From: RHLJ01 sp965601955 | GTDB taxonomy: Bacteria > Bacteroidota > Rhodothermia > Balneolales > Balneolaceae | DNA length: 64,000 nt | Assembly: GCA_965601955.1 (NCBI GenBank) | Contig: OZ271855.1 | Span: 1,364,001-1,428,000 of the forward strand | Direction: 5' to 3' | Shown here: positions 1-9,459 of the stretch, one piece after another | How positions within the stretch are numbered: the first letter of the stretch is position 1 | Layout of the letters: each line of letters opens with the position of its first letter | The notes under the pieces: model-generated | What the model saw: the letters and a program-made list of their open reading frames with translations, nothing else | Told to the model about the DNA's origin: nothing | The model's database searches: none | Made by a program: the position numbers and the translations under genes

Positions 1-1312
1 TAATCAGATCTCCGAGTCCCCACTGTCTTCTTCCGAATCTGCGATCTAAATAGGCACTATCTGGAACAATACCGGTAGTGGCACTTGGCAGGTCAACGGA
101 AGTAGGAGCTCCTAATCCAAAATCTTTGACCAGCTTACTCCAATTATTGAGATCACCCTGAGTACTAATCCTGTCCATCAAGGCATAAAAGTAGGTATTA
201 CTGGAATAAGCAATTGCACTTTCAAGATCATAGTCCCCCAGAGGGGCTATATCCCGATATAACCTTCCTCGAACATAGCCGCCTGTATTTTTGATTACAG
301 TTTCCTCATTTACATAGCCCAGGTGCATTCCAATCATTCCCATAAGAGGTTTAAATGTGGATCCGGGAGGCTGGCGACTTGAAATTGCCCGGTTAAAGAG
401 AGGCCGTGTAGTATCAGAATTGATATCTGCCCAGTACTCTTTGTCTAAACGTCCTGCTAATCGCGTAACATCATAACTTGGAGAACTAACTAAAGCGAGA
501 ATCTCTCCGGTATTGGGCCTCATGGCAACAATAGCACCTATTTTGTCTTGCATAAGTTCTTCAGCAAAAACCTGCAGTTCGGAGTCAATGGTTGTGTATA
601 GGTTATACCCTTGTTCTGGATTTTTATCAGCTCTTTCTCCTTCATACTTACCAAGCGATTGCCCAAATGCATTCACTTTAAGGAACTCAATTCCAAGTTC
701 TCCACGTAAGGTATCTTGGTAAATGAGTTCAAGCCCGCTTTTTCCAATCTTATCTCCAAGGCGTAGATCTGATGAACTTTCGTAGTCACTTCTATCGGCT
801 TCTCTTAAGTACCCAAATACATGCGAAGCTACGATATCAGATGGGTAATTACGCTTACTTTCTATCTGGTGACCTATTCCAGGAAGCTGCCATATATTTT
901 CCTGAATCCTGGAAAAAGTTTCAAAATCTACATCTGTGAGAAGTGGAGAAGTTCGATACCACGAATAGCGCTGGGCTTCATCAATTCTGGAGGTAACTAC
1001 ACTATCTTCAATTTCAAGTAATTCTGCCAGTAATGGGATTTTCTCTCTTTCAAAATTAGCCGGGGTAACGGTTATTGAAAATATGGGCTCATTGTCTACC
1101 AGAAGCACTTGATTCCGATCATAGATCAATCCTCGCGCAGGGCTCACATATTCTTGCCGGATCGAATTTTCCTGACCCAATACAGCGTAGGTTTCATATT
1201 GAATAACCTGCAGATAGAAAACTCTGCCTAGAACAACCAAGCATAAGCCACCCATGATAATCTGGAGGGCTCGAATAGATGTTCTGGTTCTATTTGGTTG
1301 TCCGCTATGCAT
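1..1312 (-). CDS. mrdA: Penicillin-binding protein 2 (peptidoglycan transpeptidase), partial
   Basis: I translated this by hand from the ATG at 1312 to the window edge (437 codons); the C-terminus lies off the left side. A short N-terminal cytoplasmic stretch and one membrane helix are followed by the PBP dimerisation region and the transpeptidase domain. The catalytic SxxK motif is seen in PPGSTFKP (Ser about residue 318) and the SxN motif in AYSSNTYF. The KTG motif would be beyond the edge. It is the elongasome transpeptidase that cross-links lateral-wall peptidoglycan, working with MreBCD and RodA in the inner membrane and periplasm. The start lies 2 bp after the mreD stop, so it is the last visible gene of the mre operon. 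Confidence 0.95.
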   Translation of the reverse strand, partial: MHSGQPNRTRTSIRALQIIMGGLCLVVLGRVFYLQVIQYETYAVLGQENSIRQEYVSPARGLIYDRNQVLLVDNEPIFSITVTPANFEREKIPLLAELLEIEDSVVTSRIDEAQRYSWYRTSPLLTDVDFETFSRIQENIWQLPGIGHQIESKRNYPSDIVASHVFGYLREADRSDYESSSDLRLGDKIGKSGLELIYQDTLRGELGIEFLKVNAFGQSLGKYEGERADKNPEQGYNLYTTIDSELQVFAEELMQDKIGAIVAMRPNTGEILALVSSPSYDVTRLAGRLDKEYWADINSDTTRPLFNRAISSRQPPGSTFKPLMGMIGMHLGYVNEETVIKNTGGYVRGRLYRDIAPLGDYDLESAIAYSSNTYFYALMDRISTQGDLNNWSKLVKDFGLGAPTSVDLPSATTGIVPDSAYLDRRFGRRQWGLGDLI

Positions 1313-1314
1313 AG

Positions 1315-1785
1315 TTATTTAACTCTGAAAACATATAGTAAGCAACCAACCAATGCAGTATAAATTGCCCCTCCAACTATTTGTAGGAAGGGATAGAAAT
1401 TCACTGCATAAGCCTCAAAAAAACTATTCAACCCATAGAAGATCGTGTTATGAACAATAGCTGCTAACCAAATAAAAAGGAATATCTGCCAGAGTAATAG
1501 CTGAACTTCAGCTCTCTTTTTAACAGCATTGTAGAAGAGGAAAACGAGCAGGGTTTTCGAAAACATATACATCCCCCAGAAGTCAAAAAAAGCATCCTGG
1601 AGCAAGCCAAATAAAGCCGCGATAATGACCAGCCTTGAGCGTTGATACTTGGGTACCAGCCAGAGTAAATAAAAGACGATAGGGTCTACAGTTGTACCAA
1701 GAATATCCAGATGTTGAAAAAACAACACTTGAGTAATCACAAGAATAAAGCCAATACCTAAGTCTTTAAGTAAGTCACTACTCAT
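1315..1785 (-). CDS. mreD: Rod shape-determining protein MreD
   Basis: A 156-residue, very hydrophobic protein with about five predicted membrane helices and no soluble domain, which is the normal size and character of MreD. Identification rests on this plus its position between mreC and mrdA, since MreD is poorly conserved. Its start overlaps the mreC stop by 4 nt, implying translational coupling. It is an inner-membrane component of the elongasome that couples MreC to PBP2/RodA. Confidence 0.9.
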   Translation of the reverse strand: MSSDLLKDLGIGFILVITQVLFFQHLDILGTTVDPIVFYLLWLVPKYQRSRLVIIAALFGLLQDAFFDFWGMYMFSKTLLVFLFYNAVKKRAEVQLLLWQIFLFIWLAAIVHNTIFYGLNSFFEAYAVNFYPFLQIVGGAIYTALVGCLLYVFRVK

Positions 1786-2624
1786 CGAAATAACTCGTTG
1801 TATTCGTCATTGAGATTTTGAATGGCAGAATCAGGTTCAGATAGAATTACAAATCCCTCGGCTACATTGAATAGAGAAGTATAAGGTCTCAAGAAAATTC
1901 TCTGCGTATCTTTTCCGGGTTCATTTTCTGTTCGAACTACATATCCAATAGGAATCCCGGCAGGGAACTCATTTCCGAAACCAGAAGTCTCTACTACAAA
2001 CCCCGAATCGACTGGGATCGTTTTTGGTACAAAATCCATCACAAGCTCAGAAATATTATCCCCTGTCCAGCTTACAATCCCGGATGATCGGGTCTCCGAG
2101 ATTCTGGCACTTACTCTAAACAAATTATTGAAGTAAGGCATAGCCTGAGAGTAAAACCTACCAGTTAAGATCACTTTGCCAATTAACCCATCCGAAGTTA
2201 CTATTGGCATTCCTTCTTCAATTCCTTGGGTTGAACCAGCATCTATGGTAAAGGTGTTGTTCAACCCGGTTAACTCTTTACTTACTAAGGTAACCGGGAG
2301 CATCTCATAAGCACTTTGTTCTTTAAAACTTAGAAGGTCCCTAAGTTCCTTATTCTCTTGTTCAATAGATCTGAGTCGGCTTAGTTCATCCTGCAAAAGG
2401 ATGTTTTGGCGTTGAAGATAGGTGTTGGTATTAAGTGCCTGACGGTATATCCGTATGTTGGATAGTGGTTCTTCGAGCAGGCTTATAAAAGTTACGGTTG
2501 CCTGCCTGAGGGTATTAATTCCTCCCTGGTGTCGGTTTATCGCTATAGAAAGTGCACATACTAAAAGAAGGGCAGTGATTATATAGTCAGAAGCATGTTC
2601 AACTTTAAATATTCTAAACCGCAT
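1782..2624 (-). CDS. mreC: Rod shape-determining protein MreC
   Basis: 280 residues: a short cytoplasmic tail, one membrane helix (about residues 12-28), a coiled-coil (about 65-100, rich in Gln, Glu and Leu), then the two beta-domains of MreC. Typical family features are visible in the stretches AGSTQGIEEGMPIV and GLIGKVILTG. It is a periplasmic scaffold binding PBP2 and controlling the elongasome. It lies 13 bp downstream of mreB and overlaps mreD. Confidence 0.95.
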   Translation of the reverse strand: MRFRIFKVEHASDYIITALLLVCALSIAINRHQGGINTLRQATVTFISLLEEPLSNIRIYRQALNTNTYLQRQNILLQDELSRLRSIEQENKELRDLLSFKEQSAYEMLPVTLVSKELTGLNNTFTIDAGSTQGIEEGMPIVTSDGLIGKVILTGRFYSQAMPYFNNLFRVSARISETRSSGIVSWTGDNISELVMDFVPKTIPVDSGFVVETSGFGNEFPAGIPIGYVVRTENEPGKDTQRIFLRPYTSLFNVAEGFVILSEPDSAIQNLNDEYNELFR

Positions 2625-2637
2625 TCAGCGTTTTCCA

Positions 2638-3702
2638 TTAATCGATTACCGGTCGAAAGTACTCCAAGTTTTCTAAAATGGCCCCGGTTCCTCGAACAAC
2701 AGCTGTTAGAGGATCTTCTGCGATATGAACCGGAAGATCAGTGGTTTCCATAATCAGTTTGTCTAAATTCTTAAGCAATGCTCCACCTCCGGTAAGCATA
2801 ATACCCCGGTCAAGAATATCTGCTGAAAGTTCTGGAGGGGTTTGCTCTAGTGATTTAGTGATAGATTCAACAATGGTATTCACAGATTCGGCCATGGCCT
2901 CCCTGGCATCCTTTGATGTGATATGTCGAGTTCTTGGAACACCATTTACCAGGTCTCTACCTTTAGTAATCATTTCCAATTCTTCGTCCAGGGGAGCCGC
3001 AGATCCTATCTCACATTTTATTTTTTCAGCGGTTCGCTCACCAATTAGCAGGTTATGGTTTCGACGGAAGTAGTTGATGATATCCTCATTCAGTTCATCA
3101 CCACCCAACCGAACAGATTGTGCATAAACGATTCCAGAAAGGGCAATGACAGCAATTTCCGTAGTTCCACCACCAATATCGACAATCATATTACCAACAG
3201 GTTCATGAACGTCTAAACCAATTCCAATAGCTGCAGCCATGGGTTCATCCACAAGATGAACTTCTTTGGCTCCTGCGTGCTCAGCACTATCCCTTACCGC
3301 CCTTCTCTCTACTTCGGTGATTCCGCTTGGTACACAAATCACCATTTGGCGGGTCTGAGCATACCACTTCATTTTTACTTTTTTGATCATTCCTCTGATC
3401 ATCTGCTCAGCTACTTCAAAATCTGCAATTACGCCATCTCTCAATGGACGCACAGTCCTGATTTTCCTGTGTGTTTTCTCATGCATTAAGCGAGCTTGAT
3501 GACCAGTTGCTACAGGAATATCCTGTTGGTTTAAAGCAACAATAGAAGGTTCATTTAGAACAATTCCTTCTCCTCGAGAATAAATGAGAGTGTTGGCAGT
3601 GCCTAAATCAATGGCAATGTCCGTATAGAGAAAATCGAGAAGTCCTTTTTTTGGTGGCTTTTTTGCTGATTTTGGGGATGGAATCCCAAATCGATCCGAC
3701 AT
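2638..3702 (-). CDS. mreB: Rod shape-determining protein MreB (bacterial actin)
   Basis: 354 residues with the actin-fold nucleotide signatures: phosphate-1 loop DIAIDLGTANT (residues 28-38), phosphate-2 loop VDIGGGTTEIAV and adenosine motif TGGGALLKNLD. It forms the cytoskeletal filaments that position cell-wall synthesis. The N-terminus carries a Lys/Pro/Ser-rich extension of about 25 residues before the first strand, longer than usual; the start used is the ATG at 3702 and no later Met precedes the fold. It is the first gene of the mreBCD-mrdA operon. Confidence 0.97.
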   Translation of the reverse strand: MSDRFGIPSPKSAKKPPKKGLLDFLYTDIAIDLGTANTLIYSRGEGIVLNEPSIVALNQQDIPVATGHQARLMHEKTHRKIRTVRPLRDGVIADFEVAEQMIRGMIKKVKMKWYAQTRQMVICVPSGITEVERRAVRDSAEHAGAKEVHLVDEPMAAAIGIGLDVHEPVGNMIVDIGGGTTEIAVIALSGIVYAQSVRLGGDELNEDIINYFRRNHNLLIGERTAEKIKCEIGSAAPLDEELEMITKGRDLVNGVPRTRHITSKDAREAMAESVNTIVESITKSLEQTPPELSADILDRGIMLTGGGALLKNLDKLIMETTDLPVHIAEDPLTAVVRGTGAILENLEYFRPVID

Positions 3703-3777
3703 TGTTAGTAGTTAAAGCGTTGAAGTTAGTGCTGAAAAAATTTGGCTGGAAAATACAATATTGCAATCCTATTTGCG

Positions 3778-3795
3778 AATCCTAAAAAAAGGATT
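3778..3795 (-). terminator. Possible weak terminator after purH
   Basis: Read on the minus strand just after the purH stop, a 6-bp inverted repeat (AATCCT/AGGATT) encloses a run of T. The stem is short and the T-run sits in the loop rather than after it, so this is only a weak candidate. Confidence 0.25.
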
Positions 3796-3796
3796 T

Positions 3797-5371
3797 TTAG
3801 TGCTTAAAGTGTCTCTTTCCGGTGAAAATCATGGTCATGCCTAGTTCATTCGCTCGCGCTATCACTTCTTCATCACGAATACTTCCCCCAGGCTGTATTA
3901 CAGCTGTTGCTCCTGCTTGTGCTGCAGCTTCAACTCCGTCAGAAAAAGGAAAGAAGGCATCAGAAGCAATTGCCGAGCCCTGGAGATTAAGCCCTTCCTT
4001 TTTAGCCTTGGCAACTGCTATTTCTGAAGAATCAACTCTGCTGGTTTGTCCGGACCCTATACCAAGGGTTTTCCCGTTTTTTGCATACACAATAGCATTC
4101 GATTTTATATGACGAACTACTTTCCAGGAAAAAAGAAGGTCTTTCATTTCGTCTTCACTAGGTTTACGATCAGTCACTACTTTAAATTCAGATTCGTCAA
4201 AAGGTTCCAAATCTGAGTCTTGCTTTAGCAGGCCACCGAAAATGCTTCGGAATGTAGTTGCTTCGCTTAGTATTAAATCACCTTTTATAGCTATTAATCG
4301 ACGATTTTTCTTTTGAGTAAGTAAACCTAATGCCTCCTTAGAAAAAGATGGAGCAATAATTATTTCGGTGAAAATACTATCGATTGATTGTGCGGTATCC
4401 AGGTCAAGTTCCTGGTTTACAACTACAATGCCTCCAAATGGAGAAACGGTATCTGTACTGAATGCTTTCTTATAGGCTTCATTTAATGTATCCGCTACTC
4501 CAACCCCACAAGGGATCGTGTGCTTTATAATTGCACATGCTGGTTTGCCAGACTTAAAATCAGAGATAATGTTCAGTGCTGCGTCTACATCCAGGTAATT
4601 ATTATAGCTTAACTGCTTACCATGAAAACAATCAATAACATCATCCTGGTTACCATAAACAGCAGCTTTCTGGTGAGGGTTTTCGCCATATCTAAGTTCT
4701 TGAGACAATGGCACAGAGATATTGAACTGGTGAGCAGGTTCATCTCCAACAATCTGGTCAAAATAATTCGATATTGCAGAATCATAATCAGCGGTATGTG
4801 CGAAAGCATCCTTTGCTAATTTCTTCCTGGATTCAAAGCCAATCCCTGTTCCTTCATTCAGTTCAGAAATAAACGCTTCATATTGTTTTGGAGATGAAAG
4901 AATGCACACATGGGCAAAGTTCTTTGCTGATGCCCGAATCATAGTTGGCCCACCTATATCAATGAATTCTGTGGCTTTTGCTACCGTAATATTTTCTCCA
5001 GATACAGTTTCTTTAAAAGGGTACAGGTTTACCACTACCAGCTCAATCGGTTTAATGTCTAGTTTCTCAAGTTCCTCATTGTCAGGAGTGTAGCTGGTAC
5101 GGGCTAATATTCCTCCATGAATATTTGGATGTAGTGTCTTGACTCTACCATCAAGGCATTCCGGGAATCCGGTGACCTCAGAAGCGTCTTTAACCGCTAT
5201 TCCTGCATCAGATATAGCTTTAGCGGTTCCACCTGTTGATATAATTTCGACTCCGGCATTATTTAATGCCATAGCAAGTTCAATGAGCCCTGATTTATCA
5301 GAAACCGATAAAAGGGCTCTTTTAATTTTCAAAGGGGTCTCAGGAAGTGAGGAGAGTGGTTTAAGAGCCAT
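3797..5371 (-). CDS. purH: Bifunctional AICAR transformylase/IMP cyclohydrolase
   Basis: 524 residues, the full family length. The N-terminal MGS-like IMP cyclohydrolase domain (about 15-160) begins ALLSVSDKSGLIELA and has ISTGGTAKAI; the C-terminal AICAR transformylase domain has the catalytic Lys-His in CAIIKHTIPCGVG and SGQTSRVDS. It performs the last two steps of de novo IMP synthesis in the cytosol. The more usual Asn-Pro-Cys-Gly is Ile-Pro-Cys-Gly here, a small local departure. Its ATG overlaps the purN stop by one base (TAATG), so the two are translated together. Confidence 0.97.
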   Translation of the reverse strand: MALKPLSSLPETPLKIKRALLSVSDKSGLIELAMALNNAGVEIISTGGTAKAISDAGIAVKDASEVTGFPECLDGRVKTLHPNIHGGILARTSYTPDNEELEKLDIKPIELVVVNLYPFKETVSGENITVAKATEFIDIGGPTMIRASAKNFAHVCILSSPKQYEAFISELNEGTGIGFESRKKLAKDAFAHTADYDSAISNYFDQIVGDEPAHQFNISVPLSQELRYGENPHQKAAVYGNQDDVIDCFHGKQLSYNNYLDVDAALNIISDFKSGKPACAIIKHTIPCGVGVADTLNEAYKKAFSTDTVSPFGGIVVVNQELDLDTAQSIDSIFTEIIIAPSFSKEALGLLTQKKNRRLIAIKGDLILSEATTFRSIFGGLLKQDSDLEPFDESEFKVVTDRKPSEDEMKDLLFSWKVVRHIKSNAIVYAKNGKTLGIGSGQTSRVDSSEIAVAKAKKEGLNLQGSAIASDAFFPFSDGVEAAAQAGATAVIQPGGSIRDEEVIARANELGMTMIFTGKRHFKH

Positions 5372-5961
5372 TAATGGGAGAGTTGATTTAGGTAGTTAGA
5401 AATTACTTTTGGATAGAGAAGGTGTTCTTGTTCAAGAACGCGTTTAGCCAGGCTTTCCGGGGTGTCATCCGGAAATATTTGAACTTCTTTTTGTTCAAGA
5501 ATGGGCCCTTCGTCATATTCTTCCGATACAAGATGAATGGTGCAGCCAGAAACGGTATCCCCAGAATCAATAGCTGCCTTATGCACTTTCAGGCCATAAA
5601 AGCCTTTCCCACCAAATTTAGGCAGTAAAGAAGGGTGAATATTCAGGATTCGATTAGGGTATTCCCGTATTAGTTGTTCTGGAATTTTCCGTAAATAACC
5701 AGCTAAAACGATTAAATCTGTATCCCATTTTTCAAGAATGGAGAGAAGCTGTTCGGAATAATCCCCATAAGAATCGAACTCAGTGCGAGAAATCACAGAG
5801 TAGGGTACAGAATGCCCAATGGCATGATCAATAGCTCCAATATCCGGTTTATTAGAGATAAGCCCAGCCACATGTGCCTTTAGATAACCCGAGTTTATCG
5901 AATTAATAATAGATAGAAAGTTTGAGCCCGAACCAGAGGCAAAAACAACAATATTAGACAA
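5371..5961 (-). CDS. purN: Phosphoribosylglycinamide formyltransferase
   Basis: 196 residues with the glycine-rich start FASGSGSNFLSI, the catalytic Asn-His-Asp set in LNIHPSLLPKF and DEGPIL, and CTIHLVSEEYD. It uses 10-formyl-tetrahydrofolate to formylate GAR in step three of purine synthesis. It is the upstream partner of purH in a two-gene operon. Many bacteria place purN next to purM; purM is not in this window. Confidence 0.95.
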   Translation of the reverse strand: MSNIVVFASGSGSNFLSIINSINSGYLKAHVAGLISNKPDIGAIDHAIGHSVPYSVISRTEFDSYGDYSEQLLSILEKWDTDLIVLAGYLRKIPEQLIREYPNRILNIHPSLLPKFGGKGFYGLKVHKAAIDSGDTVSGCTIHLVSEEYDEGPILEQKEVQIFPDDTPESLAKRVLEQEHLLYPKVISNYLNQLSH

Positions 5962-6038
5962 AAGGGCAGTTAGTTTAAGATTGCAAACACATCTTAAAGA
6001 TAAAAAACTTAGCCTGCTTTTAGAACCAGAGTTCTACG

Positions 6039-7136
6039 TCAGGAAAACTTTTTTATGGTGGGGGAGGGAGGTGGTGCTTCAATCCGGAATACCTGATAGT
6101 TATTAAAACTCCAGCTTATCTGATTGAAGGTGATTTTCACAGCAGTAGCTATAGGAATAGCTATGAGCATGCCAAGCACTCCGGCTGTTTCTGCCCCTAC
6201 TAAAATGATAAATAATATAGCTACTGGGTGGATATCGGCTGATCGAGAGAATAAAAATGGTTGAAAAACCAGGTTATCCAACATTTGAACTACAAAAATG
6301 GCGATTACACAAACCAGAACAAGCGATAAATCTCCTGTTTCTATAATTGAAACGATGATGGAGAGGATGTATCCGATGATAGGTCCGAAATAAGGGATGG
6401 TATTAGCTATTCCTACCGAAATACCAACCGATAGTGAATTCTCCAAACCCGCAATAGTAAGTGTTGACCAGGATGAAAAAGCTACCAACACACTTTGGGT
6501 AAGTACGCTTCTGAAATAAAGCCCAAGTCGCTTTTCAATTTTATCGATCAATGTGAGAATAGTCTCGAAATACTTGTTGGGTACCAGGGTAAGTAAGTCT
6601 CTTCTGATTTTGGTACCGTCTTTAAGGAAGAAGAAAGCGGCAAAAGGTACTACCAAAACGGCAGAAAAGATATTGGTGAAAACTCCTACAGCATCACTTA
6701 AAACGGTTGAAAGCTTGCCTAAATCAAAAAGTTCTGCGAGAACAGCAGAAACGTTCTCTTCAAGAAATCCATCCGGGATAAATTCGTATTGAGTGGCAAG
6801 CTGGGTCTCGATACTAACAGCCACTGCCTGGATATTTTCCAGGTTGAGGTTATTTGTTAGCTCAATCATTTCGGCGACAAATAAGGGAATTACATTAGTG
6901 GAAATGTAAACCATCAGCAGAATAACTGCAGAAAGAGTTAGCGTAATACCTAACGTGCGATTCAACCCCATTCGCTGTAATCGGTTTACAACCGGGTCCA
7001 GGATGTAGCTCAAAATCATCGCAAGAGCGAGATACCCTACAAGGTTTGCATAGTTATATAAAATCAGACCGATCACACTTAGGGCAATGGCCCAGATGCC
7101 GAAGCGTACTACTCGTTCAAGTGTGATGTTTCTCAT
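6039..7136 (-). CDS. AI-2E family transporter (PerM-like membrane protein)
   Basis: 365 residues with about seven or eight membrane helices and the family signature around TIPYFGPIIGYILS and the C-terminal LVGAETAGVLGMLIAIP. The family includes TqsA and YtvI/PerM proteins; substrates are known for very few members, so autoinducer export should not be assumed. The first codons overlap the recX stop by 20 nt, so it is probably the last gene of a recA-recX-permease transcription unit. Confidence 0.88.
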   Translation of the reverse strand: MRNITLERVVRFGIWAIALSVIGLILYNYANLVGYLALAMILSYILDPVVNRLQRMGLNRTLGITLTLSAVILLMVYISTNVIPLFVAEMIELTNNLNLENIQAVAVSIETQLATQYEFIPDGFLEENVSAVLAELFDLGKLSTVLSDAVGVFTNIFSAVLVVPFAAFFFLKDGTKIRRDLLTLVPNKYFETILTLIDKIEKRLGLYFRSVLTQSVLVAFSSWSTLTIAGLENSLSVGISVGIANTIPYFGPIIGYILSIIVSIIETGDLSLVLVCVIAIFVVQMLDNLVFQPFLFSRSADIHPVAILFIILVGAETAGVLGMLIAIPIATAVKITFNQISWSFNNYQVFRIEAPPPSPTIKKFS

Positions 7137-7818
7137 TTTCTATGCTAGCTAATAATGAAGTCAGATTCGAAGAGATTATACTTGAATCGTACCCCTTTCT
7201 CAATAAGAAATCGAAGACTTTCTTTCTTCGTTTCTCAGGAATAACGCGCAGAAACCGTGCTTTATGTTTAACGATGAGTTCCTGAATGCATTCAGATTGA
7301 ATGGATGTATCGATTTGAGAAAGGGCAGAAGAAATTTCCTTCTCCTGGATTCCTTTTTTTCGAAGCTCAGCCCGAATTTTATTCACTCCCCATTTATTAA
7401 ATCTAAACTTGTCCCTGGTAAAACTTGCAGCAAACTCAAGATTGTTGATATATCCTTTTTCACTAAGCTCATTCAGTATGCCTTCTATCTGGGTAGAAAG
7501 AAACCCCTTTTGAAGTGCTTTATCCTTGAGTTCCTTTTTGGAATGATCCCTACGGGAAAGTAACCGAAGAAAGTAGGTCTTAAGCGCCCATTGATCTTCG
7601 AGATTGATTATTCGCTCAAGCTTTGAGCTTGTTAAAACGTCTCCCTTTTTTAGGTTTAATGAGACGAGTGTAGAATCAGAAACTCCTACCAGGAATTCTT
7701 CCTCCACAAAGACTGAAAACCTGTTCTTATTCTTTTTCTGAACATGAATCGACGAAATTGCGGCGGGCAATAGCGCCGCCACAACTTCTATCGATGCTCT
7801 CTCTTGACTATGCTTCAA
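7117..7818 (-). CDS. recX: RecA regulatory protein RecX
   Basis: 233 residues made almost wholly of three-helix RecX repeats: AKTYFLRLLSRRDHSKKEL-like, LSEKGYINNLEFA and KWGVNKIRAELRKKGI are the family hallmarks. RecX binds RecA filaments and limits their extension. The start at 7818 overlaps the recA stop by 11 nt; a later start is possible because the first 25 residues look less conserved. The recA-recX order is standard. Confidence 0.88.
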   Translation of the reverse strand: MKHSQERASIEVVAALLPAAISSIHVQKKNKNRFSVFVEEEFLVGVSDSTLVSLNLKKGDVLTSSKLERIINLEDQWALKTYFLRLLSRRDHSKKELKDKALQKGFLSTQIEGILNELSEKGYINNLEFAASFTRDKFRFNKWGVNKIRAELRKKGIQEKEISSALSQIDTSIQSECIQELIVKHKARFLRVIPEKRRKKVFDFLLRKGYDSSIISSNLTSLLASIENEKHHT

Positions 7819-8863
7819 CAGAAGCAGTTTTTTGTTCAGATTCTAGTGCCGGTGCTGGCTCTTCCTCTGGTTCAATTCCACGGAGCCGGTCACGTACAAG
7901 TTTTTCGATCTTATCACAAAGTTCGGAATCTTCTTCAAGGAATTGCATCGCTGAATCAGCTCCCTGACCGATAGGTTCGCCTTCATACCTAAACCAGCTT
8001 CCCCTTTTCTGAATGATATCGTAGTCAACAGCCAGGTCAAGTATTTCAGCGATTCGGGAAACGCCTTTTCCATACATGATATTGAATTCAACTACTTTGA
8101 AAGGAGGGGCTACTTTGTTTTTAGCCACTTTAACTTTAGTACGGTTTCCGATTACTTCGTCCGCTTTTTTAAGCGCTCCAATTCTTCTGATATCAAGTCG
8201 TACAGAAGAATAGAATTTTAAAGCTCTACCACCGGTTGTTGTTTCTGGGTTTCCAAACATGACCCCTATTTTCTCACGCACCTGGTTAATGAAAATACAA
8301 GCAGTTGAAGTTTTGTTAACAATCCCGGTGATCTTTCTGAGAGCCTGGGACATTAAGCGAGCCTGAAGCCCCATGTGAGAATCTCCCATTTCACCCTCAA
8401 GCTCTGCCCGGGGAACCAATGCAGCTACCGAGTCCACAACAATTACATCAAGGGCGCCGGAACGGATGAGTGTTTCAGTAATCTCAAGAGCTTGCTCACC
8501 ACTATCTGGTTGCGAAACCAATAGTTCCTCTGTATTAATCCCAAGTGCACGTGCATATCTTGGATCGAAGGCGTGCTCTGCGTCAATAAAAGCAGCATAA
8601 CCACCTTTCTTTTGAGCTTGTGCAATTACCTGAAGGGCAAGGGTGGTTTTACCACTAGCTTCAGGGCCATAAATCTCAGTGATTCTGCCTCTTGGAACTC
8701 CCTGTACACCCAAAGCGTAATCAACCATAATAGATCCTGTCGAAATAACCTCTACATCTTGTGCAGCATCATCCCCCAATTTCATTATGGTTCCTTTTCC
8801 ATGCTGTTTTTCAATTTGTCCAACAGCGATGTCTAGTGCTTTTAATTTATTTTCGTCAGCCAT
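7808..8863 (-). CDS. recA: Recombinase RecA
   Basis: 351 residues with Walker A GPEASGKTT (66-74), the Walker B strand VIVVDSVAAL, loop L1 EGEMGDSHMGLQARLMSQAL and loop L2 FINQVREKIGVMFGNPETTTGG. The acidic C-terminal tail (EPEEEPAPALESEQ) is typical. It performs homologous pairing and strand exchange and promotes SOS repressor cleavage. It heads a unit with recX and an AI-2E-type permease. Confidence 0.99.
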   Translation of the reverse strand: MADENKLKALDIAVGQIEKQHGKGTIMKLGDDAAQDVEVISTGSIMVDYALGVQGVPRGRITEIYGPEASGKTTLALQVIAQAQKKGGYAAFIDAEHAFDPRYARALGINTEELLVSQPDSGEQALEITETLIRSGALDVIVVDSVAALVPRAELEGEMGDSHMGLQARLMSQALRKITGIVNKTSTACIFINQVREKIGVMFGNPETTTGGRALKFYSSVRLDIRRIGALKKADEVIGNRTKVKVAKNKVAPPFKVVEFNIMYGKGVSRIAEILDLAVDYDIIQKRGSWFRYEGEPIGQGADSAMQFLEEDSELCDKIEKLVRDRLRGIEPEEEPAPALESEQKTASVEA

Positions 8864-8891
8864 GATTTAAATAGGTTAAGTTCATTTTTAG

Positions 8892-8916
8892 CAAACATAC
8901 CAGTTAAGGGTGTCAA
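8892..8916 (-). promoter_or_regulatory. Candidate recA promoter
   Basis: Upstream of recA on the minus strand, a TTGACA hexamer (8911-8916) is followed by TATGTTTG (8892-8899), which fits the Bacteroidota -7 consensus TAnnTTTG. The spacing between the TTTG of the upstream box and TATGTTTG is shorter than the usual about 19 bp, so the exact pairing of boxes is uncertain. I saw no clear LexA-type palindrome. Confidence 0.4.
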
Positions 8917-8992
8917 AGTGTGTCACCGGTTTTCCATATAAAAATTATATGTGTAAAATATGTATGTTTTATTAAATAACAAATGCAGAATT

Positions 8993-9030
8993 CTAAATTC
9001 CAAAATCCAGATTCCAATTTTCAAATTCCA
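8993..9030 (+). repeat. Left inverted-repeat end of four-helix-bundle element
   Basis: AT-rich stretch built from AATTCC/CCAAAAT units. It matches in inverted orientation the stretch at 9422-9459: 13 of the first 14 bases are identical, followed by a further shared run with a small length difference. The two copies bracket the broken gene at 9067-9422. Confidence 0.6.
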
Positions 9031-9066
9031 ATGCTCAAGTGTCAAATTCAGAGCTTTGCACAACTA

Positions 9067-9422
9067 CTATTTACTCTTTTGAACAATTTTTGAAAATATT
9101 TTCACCAACTCCGAAGCCTCATTGCAAAGAACCATTCTTTCTTCATGTAATTTTGTAGAAGGACTAATGTCCAAAAGCTTGAGCCAGTAGGTGCTTTCCT
9201 TTGCTTCTTTTTTGCAGATTTTTATTCTGTAGAAAAATCCTTTCTGCTCAGGCTTTCGTTCGCTTCAATATAATTGGCACCAACTGAACCAGAGGAACGA
9301 GTTAGTTGTATTTTGTCTTGATTGTGAATGATATCAGAAGGAATCTTTCGCAGGAAATTCCGGGTGTTTCTTGCAAAGTCGAATGTTCTTTTTGCTAAGT
9401 CATAAGTTTTCGAGCTATCCAT
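9067..9422 (-). pseudogene. Four-helix-bundle (23S rRNA intervening-sequence-type) protein, frameshifted
   Basis: The first part, from the ATG at 9422, reads through TRSSGSVGANYIEANESLSRKDF, the hallmark of the four-helix-bundle/IVS protein family. It then goes out of frame after a run of five T on the minus strand (A-run 9233-9237). In the next frame the sequence continues perfectly as RIKICKKEAKESTYWLKLL and ends at a stop at 9067-9069. One extra T would restore a protein of about 118 residues, the family's normal size. So either the gene is recently broken or the homopolymer was miscalled. Function of the family is not established. Inverted repeats flank the gene. Confidence 0.8.
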
Positions 9423-9459
9423 CAAAAATTGGAATTTGAATTTGAATTTTGGAATTTAC
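9422..9459 (+). repeat. Right inverted-repeat end of four-helix-bundle element
   Basis: The inverted partner of 8993-9030, made of GGAATTTGAATTT-type units. It directly abuts the start codon of the four-helix-bundle gene, so the repeat also forms the gene's 5' leader. Confidence 0.6.

Noticed and set aside
8900..8990. Possible LexA box upstream of recA
   Set aside because: Only AT-rich, weakly symmetric sequence is seen; no convincing SOS palindrome.
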